Part shown: positions 1 through 10,370 of the stretch, piece after piece
Numbering within the stretch: position 1 is the stretch's first letter
Layout of the letters: every line of letters begins with the position of its first letter
From: Tragulus kanchil
Taxonomy: Eukaryota; Chordata; Mammalia; Artiodactyla; Tragulidae
DNA: 64,000 bases
Direction of reading: 5' to 3'
Assembly (NCBI GenBank): GCA_022376925.1
Contig: JAIOJX010000005.1
Coordinates: 14,846,501 to 14,910,500 of the forward strand
Notes under the pieces: model-generated
Told to the model about the DNA's origin: nothing
Databases searched by the model: none
Seen by the model: the letters and a program-made list of their open reading frames with translations, nothing else
Program-made: the position numbers and the translations under genes

Positions 1-1348
1 AAGAAAAAGAATAACACTTGTCATCTGAAAATGTAAACTCGGGTTCTACAACAGAGAGAGAAGTTCAGGCAGCTTTTGTCCATCTGCCCGTGGCTTGAAT
101 ACGTTGAACAAGCAGTTTATTTTTTCTCTGCTATAGAACCATGTGTCACTGGCATTAAGCTTGCAGCTGCTGCCTCTCCCATAAGCCAGAAGTGGGGGTT
201 GAACTTTGTTCCAAGAACACACCTGTTGCCTAGGCAGAAAAAAAATCCCCACATACCTGATTGTACAGTATGGAAATTTGAGAATGACACAAATGTGCAT
301 CATGTTAACTCCTGTTCCTCTGTGTAAAAGCTGTTTCACAGACACTAACAATGAAAAAAGACAGCCGAGCTATGATTTAACGTCTGTCTTGATGTGTTGG
401 CTGGTAGTCGGTCTTAATTTACTGAACACTCAATAGTCTATTGACAGAACAGACCACAAAGAAGGGAACTAATAGCTACAATTAGGAAGCTCTGCTGAAC
501 TGAAGAACATAACAGGTTTAGAAAAGATTAGATCTTGTAAAGCCGCCATGTATGCCACATAAACCGAAGGGCTTATTTAAATTACCTTTCAATCCAGAAA
601 CACTGACTCAGCTTGCACCCTTTTAAGAAATAATAAACAAAGCATAATTTTATAATAGATGTTTAGGGTAAATATAGTCCTCTGGGTCAAAGGAAAGGAT
701 CCCCTAGAAACTGGGTCTACAGAATTCTAAGCCCTTGGTCAGCCATCATTTTATCCTTAAATGGGCAAATGTGGGATGGATTTTTTCTTATGCTTTTTAG
801 CAAAGCTGTCTTGTTATTATTCATGGTGTATGGAGCTAATCTTTGGTGTATTTTAATGATTTGACAGTCATGAAACAACTGCAAATCATATAGCTCTTCC
901 TAACTCAAGCCCTTTTTGGAGATCTATAGAATTTACATGTTAATGTTTGTAAATGTCTAGAACATTGATTTTTTATCATGATTAAAGTGGACAAAATATT
1001 CTTCTATCAATTGTTCAATAAAGATGCGAGACCCACTCTGTAAAAGTAAAAAGTAAAATAAAAAAAAAAAAATGAGAGACCCATAATTTAAACAAAAGGG
1101 CCATAACATTCAACAAAAAGTATAACATGCTACACATGGTAGGATTAAAACGCACTACGCAATATTGTAGATTTGAGTTCCCAGGCTTTATAAAGGATGA
1201 ACCTATTTAGACATGATTATAGGGCTACTTTTAGTGGGTTGTGCTTACTCTTGTGCTTACTCTTCCTAGAACTTGTTACTGACTTAAATTGTCTACAGAA
1301 TGTCTTGTTTATTTTATGCCTAGCGGGTTAGGTAACATGTCCAAAGGG
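1..1348. other. Intronic sequence, no gene recognised
   Basis: AT-rich single-copy sequence. Short open frames at its left end have no recognisable domain and lack splice-site or start context. The only structure I can name is a very short L1-tail insertion at 1036-1071. By position it lies upstream of the CAP2 exon at 31236, so it is inferred to be CAP2 intron. Confidence 0.5.
1024..1083 (+). mobile_element. Extremely 5'-truncated L1 insertion (about 36 nt) with target-site duplication
   Basis: The 12-mer ATGCGAGACCCA (1024-1035) recurs as ATGAGAGACCCA (1072-1083), one mismatch. Between them lie only CTCTGTAAAAGTAAAAAG, TAAAAT and an A-run. The inserted bases match the last bases before the poly(A) of the element at 23003-23115 and of the antisense copies at 18060 and 40270. 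This fits target-primed reverse transcription that stopped almost immediately. Confidence 0.65.
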
Positions 1349-1377
1349 TGGAAAAGTAAGAATGATCTCCTCTTGTT

Positions 1378-1487
1378 TGTGTTTGGATTTCAAAGCTGGC
1401 TCTTACTTTTTATAGCATGACCTTGAGCTAGCCCGTTATCCTTCTCAGTGACGAGGCTGGACCAGATCACTTCCAAGGGCTCTCAGA
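1378..1487 (+). mobile_element. MIR SINE relic
   Basis: The order 'gctggctcttac', 'tagcatgaccttgagctagc', 'cttctcagtgacgaggctgg' follows the MIR core and its downstream part. Diverged, as expected for a mammal-wide element. A second copy at about 2439-2548 belongs to tandem duplication 1. Confidence 0.6.
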
Positions 1488-1588
1488 GCCCCTTTGAGTG
1501 ACTCACTGTTGTCTCAGTGTAAAAGCATGGGAGAGCTGCTCAGTTGCCAAATGAAGAGCTTGAGATAGAACAGCTTCATCACCAATGT

Positions 1589-1591
<3 letters not shown>

Positions 1592-1631
<40 letters not shown>
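1592..1631. repeat. (TA)20 microsatellite
   Basis: Forty bases of uninterrupted AT dinucleotide. The duplicated copy at 2653-2696 has 22 units. The length difference could be polymerase slippage, allelic difference, or read error. Confidence 0.97.
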
Positions 1632-1633
<2 letters not shown>

Positions 1634-1792
1634 TGATCCATGCCAGGGAAAGTACCTCAGACATCTGAACTTGCAAAACAAGCAGAAGGGAATGTCAGAA
1701 AAAAGGATACACAGAATACTAAAGATAACATATCATCCTACTTCATGATGATACAGAAAAAAGTCAGACTACTTTGTTTAAAAAGACCTTGA

Positions 1793-1960
1793 GGGACTTC
1801 CCTGTTCATCCAATGGCTAAGACCCCATGCTCCCCAGGCAGGAGGCCCAGCCTGCCAGCTAGATCCCACATGCCACAGCTAAAGGTCCTGCATGCCACAA
1901 CTAAGACCTGGCACAGCCAAATACGTAAATATATTTTTAAAAATCAAAATAAAAAGAAGC
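1793..1960 (+). mobile_element. CHR-type tRNA-derived SINE
   Basis: Starts 'gggacttccctg', has the 'gatcccacatgcc' middle and 'ccacaactaagacctggcacagccaaat' end typical of cetartiodactyl CHR SINEs. The usual B-box region is degraded. Second copy at about 2858-3025 through duplication 1. Confidence 0.75.
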
Positions 1961-2229
1961 CTCCATGAGTCTGTCCTTCTTGGTCTTACTGGTCATCACT
2001 TCTTCCTTGACATGGACTTATCTCAAGAATAAATAATACAAAATTGGCTACATACGTATTTTATTATTTGTATCCATATTCTTTCTTTGATTTTAGAAAA
2101 CCTTTGTGGGTAATGTATACTCAAAAAAACAGCCATTCGCATTTTTGGTGGTTTATAATCTGGGTCTACATGGAAACCCTTCGCCCCCACCAAACAAACA
2201 AACAAAAAAGGAATCAGAAGAAATTTGGT

Positions 2230-2412
2230 GCTTCCTGAGAAACTTGTATGCAAGCCAGGAAGCAACAGTTAGAACCAGACATGGAACAACAGACTGGTTG
2301 AAAATTGGGAAACGAATCCATCAGGCTGTGTATTGTCGTTGTCACTCTGCTTATTTAACTTACATGCAGAGTACATCATGTGAAATGCTGAGCTGGATGA
2401 ATCACAGGCTGG
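2230..2412 (+). mobile_element. BovB LINE fragment (left edge, duplicated)
   Basis: Same sequence as the start of the BovB at 3298. It ends abruptly at 2412 where copy 2 of duplication 1 begins, so the truncation reflects the duplication join and not a transposition end. The readable frame includes the stretch NLYASQEATVRTRHGTTDW, typical of the RTE-clade reverse transcriptase. Confidence 0.8.
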
Positions 2413-2649
2413 AAAAGTAAGAATGATCTCCTCTTGTTTGTGTTTGGATTTCAAAGCTGGCTCTTACTTTTTATAGCATGACCTTGAGCTAGCCCGTTAT
2501 CCTTCTCAGTGACGAGGCTGGACCAGATCACTTCCAAGGGCTCTCAGAGCCCCTTTGAGTGACTCACTGTTGTCTCAGTGTAAAAGCATGGGAGAGCTGC
2601 TCAGTTGCCAAATGAAGAGCTTGAGATAGAACAGCTTCATCACCAATGT

Positions 2650-2652
<3 letters not shown>

Positions 2653-2696
<44 letters not shown>
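2653..2696. repeat. (TA)22 microsatellite, second copy
   Basis: Second copy of the 1592-1631 tract inside duplication 1, two units longer. Confidence 0.97.
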
Positions 2697-2698
<2 letters not shown>

Positions 2699-2857
2699 TG
2701 ATCCATGCCAGGGAAAGTACCTCAGACATCTGAACTTGCAAAACAAGCAGAAGGGAATGTCAGAAAAAAGGATACACAGAATACTAAAGATAACATATCA
2801 TCCTACTTCATGATGATACAGAAAAAAGTCAGACTACTTTGTTTAAAAAGACCTTGA

Positions 2858-3025
2858 GGGACTTCCCTGTTCATCCAATGGCTAAGACCCCATGCTCCCC
2901 AGGCAGGAGGCCCAGCCTGCCAGCTAGATCCCACATGCCACAGCTAAAGGTCCTGCATGCCACAACTAAGACCTGGCACAGCCAAATACGTAAATATATT
3001 TTTAAAAATCAAAATAAAAAGAAGC
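2858..3025 (+). mobile_element. CHR-type SINE, second copy
   Basis: Copy of 1793-1960 created by tandem duplication 1; I see no difference from the first copy. Confidence 0.75.
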
Positions 3026-3297
3026 CTCCATGAGTCTGTCCTTCTTGGTCTTACTGGTCATCACTTCTTCCTTGACATGGACTTATCTCAAGAATAAATA
3101 ATACAAAATTGGCTACATACGTATTTTATTATTTGTATCCATATTCTTTCTTTGATTTTAGAAAACCTTTGTGGGTAATGTATACTCAAAAAAACAGCCA
3201 TTCGCATTTTTGGTGGTTTATAATCTGGGTCTACATGGAAACCCTTCGCCCCCACCAAACAAACAAACAAAAAAGGAATCAGAAGCGCAAGTTTGGT

Positions 3298-4262
3298 GCT
3301 TCCTGAGAAACTTGTATGCAAGCCAGGAAGCAACAGTTAGAACCAGACATGGAACAACAGACTGGTTGAAAATTGGGAAACGAATCCATCAGGCTGTGTA
3401 TTGTCGTTGTCACTCTGCTTATTTAACTTACATGCAGAGTACATCATGTGAAATGCTGAGCTGGATGAATCACAGGCTGGAATCAAAATTAATGGAAGAA
3501 ATTTCAACAACCGTAGGTACGTACATGATACCACCCTAATGTCAGAAAGTGAAGAGAATCTAAAGAGTCTCTTGATAAAAGTGAAAGAGGAGAGTGAAAC
3601 AGCTGAAAACAAAGATCATAGCATTCAGTCCCATCACTGTGGCATATAGATAGAGAAAAAATGCAAACAGTGACAGATTTTATTTTCTTGGGCTCCAAAA
3701 TCACTGTGGATGGTGACTGCAGCCATGGAATTAAATCCTTTTTCCTTGGAAGAAGAGCTGAGACAAACCTAGACAGCATAGTAAAAAGCAAGAGACATCA
3801 CTTTGCTGGCAGAGGTCTGTATAGTCAAAAACCAAAGCTGTGGTACTTCCGGTAGTCATGTACAGATGTGAGAGTTGAACCATAAAGAAGGCTAAGCACT
3901 TTTGAATTGTGGTGTTGGAGAAGACTCTTGAGAGTCCCTTGGACTGCAAGGAGATCAAACCACTCAATCCTAAAGGAAATTAACCCCGAATATTCACTGG
4001 AAGCACTGATGCTGAATTTGAAGCTCTAATACTTTGACCACCTGATGCAAAGAGATGACTCATTGGAAAAGATGCCGATGCTGGGAAAGACTGAGAGCAG
4101 GAAGAGAAGGGGGTGACAGAGGATGAGATGACTGGATGGCACCACCAACTCACTGGACATGAGTTTGAGCAAACTCTGGGAGATGGTAAAGGACAGGGGA
4201 GCCTGGCGTGCTGCAGTCCATGGGGTCACAAAGAGTCAGACACAACTAAGAAACTCAGAAAC
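3298..4262 (+). mobile_element. BovB (RTE) LINE, 3' half, degenerate
   Basis: Reverse-transcriptase remnant broken by stops and frameshifts. Segments seen are ASQEATVRTRHGTTDW near 3320-3370, the region that should hold the catalytic YADD motif (here unrecognisable, 'ggtacgtacatgataccacc'), then LGSKITVDGDCSHGIK near 3685-3735. It finishes with the BovB 3' end 'ctgcagtccatggggtcaca' and 'gagtcagacacaact' at 4210-4250. Not coding. Part of it (3764-4262) is repeated at 4889-5387 by duplication 2. Confidence 0.88.
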
Positions 4263-4360
4263 AACAATGAAGCAGCCCATTCCACACAGAGGTTCCTCAC
4301 TCTCCTGCTTGGCTTCATCTATGTTAGCCCTTCTATTGACTGGTTTCTTGCTAATAGTTT

Positions 4361-4660
4361 TTTGTGTGGCGGGGTGGGGCGGATTGGGAGGGAGGGGGGC
4401 GGGCGGGCCACTTCTCTTGGTCTTTCATTTCTCTATTTTCATCCCTCTTTGTTCTTTGGCCCATGTGGGCCTCCCATCGCGCAGCCTCTGTCGTCAGAGA
4501 GCACTGGCTCTGGGCACACACGCCCAGAGCTCCGGCTCGGTAATTGGACACATCGGTCCAGCTGCTCCGAGCACGTGGGATCTTCCCAGGCCAGGGATCG
4601 AACCGGCGCCCCTTGCACTGCATGGCCGTGTCCTTACCCACTGGACCACCAGGGAAGTCC
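4361..4660 (-). mobile_element. CHR-like SINE, G/C-rich-tail subfamily
   Basis: Antisense tRNA-derived SINE. Its head reads 'gggacttccctggtggtccag' on the minus strand, and the B box is represented by GGTTCGATCCC. The 3' end of the element is a G-rich run on the plus strand at 4368-4408. Flanked by the perfect 14-bp target-site duplication CTTGCTAATAGTTT (4347-4360 and 4661-4674), showing recent LINE-driven insertion. Compared with its copy at 5486-5793 it has lost bases in 'tcgcg(g)cagcc', 'gtcgtc(gc)agag', 'acgc(t)ccag' and 'ctccg(c)agc', which looks like uncorrected read error. Confidence 0.9.
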
Positions 4661-4884
4661 CTTGCTAATAGTTTTAATCTAAACATTTATGTTGGTTATA
4701 ATTAAACATGAATACCTTGGCAATCTCAGGCTCAAAGGGTCTGTTCATCTGTCACATTCTCCAAGTAGCAGAGACCAAAAAAACAGTGACTTGTACAAAG
4801 AATTCTGCATCTAGGTTTCAAACAGGCTTAAATTTTGCAGTTTTGATAGGATTATTAGAGGAAGAGATACCTTTTTCCTTGGAA

Positions 4885-5387
4885 AAATCAAACCTAGACA
4901 GCATAGTAAAAAGCAAGAGACATCACTTTGCTGGCAGAGGTCTGTATAGTCAAAAACCAAAGCTGTGGTACTTCCGGTAGTCATGTACAGATGTGAGAGT
5001 TGAACCATAAAGAAGGCTAAGCACTTTTGAATTGTGGTGTTGGAGAAGACTCTTGAGAGTCCCTTGGACTGCAAGGAGATCAAACCACTCAATCCTAAAG
5101 GAAATTAACCCCGAATATTCACTGGAAGCACTGATGCTGAATTTGAAGCTCTAATACTTTGACCACCTGATGCAAAGAGATGACTCATTGGAAAAGATGC
5201 CGATGCTGGGAAAGACTGAGAGCAGGAAGAGAAGGGGGTGACAGAGGATGAGATGACTGGATGGCACCACCAACTCACTGGACATGAGTTTGAGCAAACT
5301 CTGGGAGATGGTAAAGGACAGGGGAGCCTGGCGTGCTGCAGTCCATGGGGTCACAAAGAGTCAGACACAACTAAGAAACTCAGAAAC
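4885..5387 (+). mobile_element. BovB LINE 3' end, second copy
   Basis: Copy of 3764-4262 from duplication 2. It starts at the join and not at a natural element boundary. Confidence 0.88.
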
Positions 5388-5485
5388 AACAATGAAGCAG
5401 CCCATTCCACACAGAGGTTCCTCACTCTCCTGCTTGGCTTCATCTATGTTAGCCCTTCTATTGACTGGTTTCTTGCTAATAGTTT

Positions 5486-5793
5486 TTTGTGTGGCGGGGG
5501 GTGGGGCGCGGATTGGGGAGGGAGTGGGGTGGGCGGGCCACTTCTCTTGGTCTTTCATTTCTCTATTTTCATCCCTCTTTGTTCTTTGGCCCATGTGGGC
5601 CTCCCATCGCGGCAGCCTCTGTCGTCGCAGAGCACTGGCTCTGGGCACACACGCTCCAGAGCTCCGGCTCGGTAATTGGACACATCGGTCCAGCTGCTCC
5701 GCAGCACGTGGGATCTTCCCAGGCCAGGGATCGAACCGGCGCCCCTTGCACTGCATGGCCGTGTCCTTACCCACTGGACCACCAGGGAAGTCC
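5486..5793 (-). mobile_element. CHR-like SINE with G-rich tail, second copy
   Basis: Copy of 4361-4660 including both target-site duplications (5472-5485 and 5794-5807). This copy has the more regular sequence, so it is the better representative of the insertion. The G-rich run is at 5493-5538. Confidence 0.9.
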
Positions 5794-6059
5794 CTTGCTA
5801 ATAGTTTTAATCTAAACATTTATGTTGGTTATAATTAAACATGAATACCTTGGCAATCTCAGGCTCAAAGGGTCTGTTCATCTGTCACATTCTCCAAGTA
5901 GCAGAGACCAAAAAAACAGTGACTTGTACAAAGAATTCTGCATCTAGGTTTCAAACAGGCTTTAGACAGTCTTAGCCAGTTTTGATAGGATTATTAGAGG
6001 AAGAGATACCTTGCGCATCGTCCATTCCAGGATACATCCTCATTTCTTTTGCTTTGTCT

Positions 6060-6152
6060 TTCTGCCTCCCTCCCTCCCTCCTTACCTTTCTTTCTCCCAC
6101 CCTTCTCTGCCTTCTTTCTTTCCTTTCTACCTGTCGTTTTCTCTTTCTTTCT
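6060..6152. repeat. CT-rich polypyrimidine tract
   Basis: About 90 bases of C and T with few purines, including 'cctccctccctccctcc'. Simple-sequence repeat; no acceptor AG followed by a plausible exon was found. Confidence 0.85.
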
Positions 6153-6911
6153 TCAGAGAAAGAAACTACAATCTAGAGAGGTTGGTGATGTAGGTACTAT
6201 GTTGTATGCAGCACCGTGGCCCCACGGCAGAGCAGGAATCCTGTCTCCAGTGTCTGCATCCATGGTTTAGGAGATGCCTGACTTAGACCCTCTGGTCAGC
6301 TGTCTGCCACTGCCTTTGTAGGCAGCGGAACAGCTGGGAAGAAGCAGCGGTCCTCATCTGCCACCTCTTTTCATCCTCGCCATTCAACATCTGGCACCAT
6401 TCCCCCATAGGTCCCGCAGTAGGTCATGACGATGGGCACAAGGGGTGAGGAGAGGGTGGAACATCACCGTAACTTGTGTCTTTCACGTGGTTCCTCAGAG
6501 CAGCTCTGAGGGAGGCAACGGAACAGTGACCTCCAGCACAGATGAGCTATGTTTCTCCCGGGTCTTTGCTTCTCCCCTGTTACTAAACCAGCCTGGTCCC
6601 GGCCTGGTCATCACTCACTGCACTGTTGATACTAAATTTACCGAATTCAGAAAGATCACAGATCTGTCCATCTCTGTTACGATTTCTTCCCAACAAGATG
6701 GAGAACTTGAATTCTCAGCACTGAACACATCATTTGCTACCCAACATATGCTTTGACTCACTGCCCATTCCTGCTGAGTCGCTGGCCTTGGTTGGACTTC
6801 TCTGTGACTGCTTTTTAACCTAAGGATGTTTGCTGTCAGCACATCTAATCCCTGTCTCTTTCCTCGAATGTTTTAGTTTCCTAACACATGTTCAGTCTTG
6901 GGGAGGGTCTT

Positions 6912-7178
6912 TTCTTTTTTTTAATTTTTGGCCACTTTTATTGGTCTTTATTTATTTTTCATCCATCTTTTTGTTCTTTGGCCTGTGTGGGCCTCCCATT
7001 GCAATGGCCTCTCCTGTAGCAGAGCACCGTCTCTGGGTACATGTGCTCCAGAGCACTGGCTCGTCATTGGACATACCGGTCCAGCTGCTCCGCAGCATGT
7101 GGGATCTTCCCGTGCCAGGGATCGAACCGGCGCCCTGGCAAGGCAGACTCCTTACCCACGGGACCACCAGGGAAGACC
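6912..7178 (-). mobile_element. CHR-like SINE, plain A/T-tail form
   Basis: Antisense SINE with the same body as 4361-4660, but after 'tggccactttt' the 3' end is only T-rich ('tttttttaatttttggcc') with no G-rich extension. The target-site duplication GGGGAGGGTCTT is perfect (6900-6911 and 7179-7190). B box GGTTCGATCCC is present on the minus strand. Confidence 0.9.
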
Positions 7179-7540
7179 GGGGAGGGTCTTAATAAGGAAC
7201 TGGACTTGAAGTCTCAGCATCTCCGAAAGGGCCACCAAGCATCTCTAGCCACCAGGATCTCACTATTTACGCCACCAAAAGTAAATAGGTCATCCGAATG
7301 TTTTGCTGAAACAATGACCTAGGTTTCTTGAACTTCTCAGGCTAAGATGAGACCTGTGCTTTTCTTTCTGCTGCTTAAAGGGAGCCTAAGAAAACCTGTG
7401 GCACCCTTGCCCTGATGCTTCTCCTCTGTTCTGTGTTCACTGGCGGAGGCAAAGTGGAAAGCAGAAATATGCAGGAATGTCTTCTGAGCAGACTGAGGCT
7501 TCTGTCTGCACATTGTGGTATTTAAAGTGAATGGCCAGCA

Positions 7541-7663
7541 AGGACCTCCTGTATAGCACAGGGGACTCTGCTCAATGTTATATAGCAGCCTGGACAGGAG
7601 GGGAGTTTGGGGGAGACCGGATACATGCATATGTATGGCCGAGTCGCTCTGCTGTTCACCCGA
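7541..7663 (+). mobile_element. Artiodactyl retroposon 3' end, cut by duplication join
   Basis: 'ctcctgtatagcacagggga', 'ctctgctcaatgttatatag' and 'tgctgttcacccgaa' follow a common artiodactyl interspersed repeat that normally ends in 'tatactccaataaa...'. Here it is interrupted at 7663 by copy 2 of duplication 3. The complete end is at 8692-8877. I recall the sequence as common but am unsure which LINE family it ends. Confidence 0.6.
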
Positions 7664-8062
7664 AGGGAGGCAACGGAACAGTGACCTCCAGCACAGATGA
7701 GCTATGTTTCTCCCGGGTCTTTGCTTCTCCCTGTTACTAAACCAGCCTGGTCCCGCCTGGTCATCACTCACTGCACTGTTGATACTAAATTTACAATTCA
7801 GAAAGATCACAGATCTGTCCATCTCTGTTACGATTTCTTCCCAACAAGATGGAGAACTTGAATTCTCAGCACTGAACACATCATTTGCTACCCAACATAT
7901 GCTTTGACTCACTGCCCATTCCTGCTGAGTCGCTGGCCTTGGTTGGACTTCTCTGTGACTGCTTTTTAACCTAAGGATGTTTGCTGTCAGCACATCTAAT
8001 CCCTGTCTCTTTCCTCGAATGTTTTAGTTTCCTAACACATGTTCAGTCTTGGGGAGGGTCTT

Positions 8063-8329
8063 TTCTTTTTTTTAATTTTTGGCCACTTTTATTGGTCTTT
8101 ATTTATTTTTCATCCATCTTTTTGTTCTTTGGCCTGTGTGGGCCTCCCATTGCAATGGCCTCTCCTGTAGCAGAGCACCGTCTCTGGGTACATGTGCTCC
8201 AGAGCACTGGCTCGTCATTGGACATACCGGTCCAGCTGCTCCGCAGCATGTGGGATCTTCCCGTGCCAGGGATCGAACCGGCGCCCTGGCAAGGCAGACT
8301 CCTTACCCACGGGACCACCAGGGAAGACC
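8063..8329 (-). mobile_element. CHR-like SINE, plain-tail form, second copy
   Basis: Copy of 6912-7178 through duplication 3, with its target-site duplications at 8051-8062 and 8330-8341. Confidence 0.9.
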
Positions 8330-8691
8330 GGGGAGGGTCTTAATAAGGAACTGGACTTGAAGTCTCAGCATCTCCGAAAGGGCCACCAAGCATCTCTAGC
8401 CACCAGGATCTCACTATTTACGCCACCAAAAGTAAATAGGTCATCCGAATGTTTTGCTGAAACAATGACCTAGGTTTCTTGAACTTCTCAGGCTAAGATG
8501 AGACCTGTGCTTTTCTTTCTGCTGCTTAAAGGGAGCCTAAGAAAACCTGTGGCACCCTTGCCCTGATGCTTCTCCTCTGTTCTGTGTTCACTGGCGGAGG
8601 CAAAGTGGAAAGCAGAAATATGCAGGAATGTCTTCTGAGCAGACTGAGGCTTCTGTCTGCACATTGTGGTATTTAAAGTGAATGGCCAGCA

Positions 8692-8877
8692 AGGACCTCC
8701 TGTATAGCACAGGGGACTCTGCTCAATGTTATATAGCAGCCTGGACAGGAGGGGAGTTTGGGGGAGACCGGATACATGCATATGTATGGCCGAGTCGCTC
8801 TGCTGTTCACCCGAAATGATCACAGCATCGTCAGTCGGCTATACTCCAATACAGAATAAAAAGTTCAAAAAAAAAAA
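8692..8877 (+). mobile_element. Artiodactyl retroposon 3' end with poly(A)
   Basis: Full version of the repeat at 7541. It continues through 'tcggctatactccaatacag', AATAAA and an A-run at about 8866-8877. The terminal A-run and AATAAA indicate a reverse-transcribed RNA 3' end. Confidence 0.6.
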
Positions 8878-9248
8878 TACCCTTTCAGAAGATTGTTTGC
8901 GCTGTCAGAAATCTAATCACTTTACTTAGTGCTGCACAACAGAGGTCCTTTTCCTTCCTCTTGCCTTTTTCTTTTTTTCCCCTGTCTTTCTTTTGTCCTG
9001 AAACTATGCCAATAATGTGAACATTTGTTGTTGTTTTCAATCTGGACTTCAGGATAATTGAATTATTTGCCTGGAGGCTGCTTCAGCATCTGAAAATTAA
9101 TACTTTGTCTAAAAGTAATGACCTGATCTCATTTAGATTATCTTATTATTTCTATTCAAGCAACCATCCCCACAAAACACACCACACACACAGACACACA
9201 CATGGTATCTCCACACATGGGTATCTACTCTTCATAGATGGTAGATAT
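8878..9248. other. Intronic sequence, nothing recognised
   Basis: Unique sequence with a short CA-rich patch at about 9177-9203. No exon, RNA gene or repeat family that I can support. Confidence 0.5.
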
Positions 9249-9262
9249 AAGAATTCCTTATA

Positions 9263-9614
9263 GGACTTTCTTGATAACTCTGTGGTAAAGAGGTCACCTG
9301 CTAATGCATTAGACGCAGGTTCAATCCCTGATCTGGGAGGATCTCACATGCTGAGGAGCAGCTAAGCCTGTGAGCCACAACTATTGAGTCTGTGCTTTAG
9401 AGCCTCAGGGTCGCAACTGTTGAGCCTATGTGCCACAACTAGTAAAGCCCATGTGCCCTAGAGCCCGAGTTGCACAAGAAAAGTCACTGGAACAAGAAGC
9501 CTGCTCACCTCAACTAGAGAGTAGCCCCCACTTCCTGCAGCTAGAGGAATGCCTGTGGCAGCAGAGAAAACCGAGAATAGCCAAAAATAAATCAATAAAT
9601 AAAATTTAAAAAAA
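9263..9614 (+). mobile_element. Long CHR-type SINE
   Basis: About 350 bp. Starts 'aggactttcttg', has a B-box-like 'ggttcaatccc', the repeated 'gagcctgtgagccacaac' type segments and a terminal 'agccaaaaataaatcaataa' tail. Flanked by AAGAATTCCTTATA (9249-9262) and AAGAATTGCTTATA (9615-9628), a 14-bp target-site duplication with one mismatch. Older than the CHR-like copies with perfect duplications. Confidence 0.82.
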
Positions 9615-9908
9615 AAGAATTGCTTATAATGCTGTGTTAACTCCATATAAGAAAAACAGCCTCTGACTCGAGTCATCCTAATTGTAGGATATGTGTTTGC
9701 AGATTTCTTAGTGTGCATAAATCAGCTACAAAATATGGTTTTTAACCTTTAATATATTTTCCCCTTTCCAGTTATATTTAGAATATGGTTGAACATTGTA
9801 AGCTCTGAAACATGGCAGTTTACACTTTTATAATACATTACAAGCCAGTTCTTTTTAATGTATTAAGTATAAGATGTTTTGATTCTTGGGTCTATAAGAT
9901 CCTTTGGA

Positions 9909-10043
9909 GAAGGGAATGGCTACCCACTCCAGTATTTTTTCCTAGAGGATTTCATGGACAGAGAAACTTAGTGGACTATCATCCATTGGGTCACAAAGAA
10001 TCAGACATGACTGAGTGACTTTGGTGATGTAAAAAAAAAAAAA
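9909..10043 (+). mobile_element. Bov-tA SINE, 5'-truncated
   Basis: Starts inside the element at 'agaagggaatggctacccac', followed by 'tccagtattttttcctagag', 'tgggtcacaaagaatcagac' and 'atgactgagtgact', then an A-run at about 10030-10043. The tRNA-derived head is missing. Confidence 0.85.
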
Positions 10044-10296
10044 AGACAGGATATTCAGTGAACTAATAATTTATCACTGTATGTATGTGTTTGCAATGGA
10101 AATCCTTTCCTTTTCTGAAAACACTTTGCAAAACAAATGTTTTAAATGGTAAGGTTGATAGCTGACTTTCAATGGCTTTGGTTAAAACAGCTTAACATAC
10201 AGAAAAGGTGGCTTGATTTATCCCTTACAGGGCTACCTGTTGAGTGTTGGGATCCAGTTCAAGGTTCCAGAAGTGTGCTGTTTTCTTCTTGTCCTC

Positions 10297-10370
10297 TCAG
10301 TACTGTGCCCATAGTAAGCGGTTGATAAAGGTTTGCTAAATGAATGAATGAAAATGAATATGTAAAGGAA
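10297..10370 (+). mobile_element. L2 LINE 3' end relic
   Basis: 'cagtactgtgcccatagtaa', 'gcggttgataaaggtttgct' and 'aaatgaatgaatgaa' follow the L2 3' end ('tgcctggcacatagtaggcg', then 'ctcaataaat'). Duplicated at about 11402-11475. Confidence 0.6.

Larger units (their letters stand above)
1349..3480. repeat. Tandem duplication 1 (copies 1349-2409 and 2410-3480)
   Basis: Two direct copies about 1.06 kb long, offset 1061 then 1065 then 1068. The offset shifts come from two extra TA units in copy 2 (2653-2696 against 1592-1631) and from a 3-nt difference near the right end (GAAGAAATTTGG in copy 1, GAAGCGCAAGTTTGG in copy 2). The join has 3-nt microhomology (TGG). Contents are MIR, a TA microsatellite, a CHR SINE and the left edge of a BovB. 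Probably an assembly overlap. Confidence 0.95.
3738..6010. repeat. Tandem duplication 2 (copies 3738-4870 and 4871-6010)
   Basis: Offset 1125 over most of its length, 1139 at the right end. The join shares CTTTTTCCTTGG. Copy 2 starts with a garbled version ('aaaatcaaacc' against 'agaagagctgagacaaacc'). The right end of copy 1 differs from copy 2 ('ggcttaaattttgcagtt' against 'ggctttagacagtcttagcc'). In the SINE inside, copy 1 lacks single or paired bases at several points present in copy 2. Confidence 0.95.
6509..8815. repeat. Tandem duplication 3 (copies 6509-7663 and 7664-8815)
   Basis: Offset 1155 at the left edge, 1151 for the rest. Copy 2 loses four bases soon after the join: one in 'ctcccctgtt', one in 'tcccggcc' and two in 'tttaccgaatt'. 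The join shares AGGG. It contains a whole CHR-like SINE and part of an artiodactyl repeat 3' end. Confidence 0.95.

Noticed and set aside
4113..5838. Overlapping open frames of 145-189 codons, repeated
   Set aside because: They run through a BovB 3' end and an antisense SINE and show only translated repeat sequence. The repetition comes from duplication 2.
6060..6152. Polypyrimidine tract of a splice acceptor
   Set aside because: No AG is followed by a plausible exon with a donor; it is a simple CT-rich repeat.
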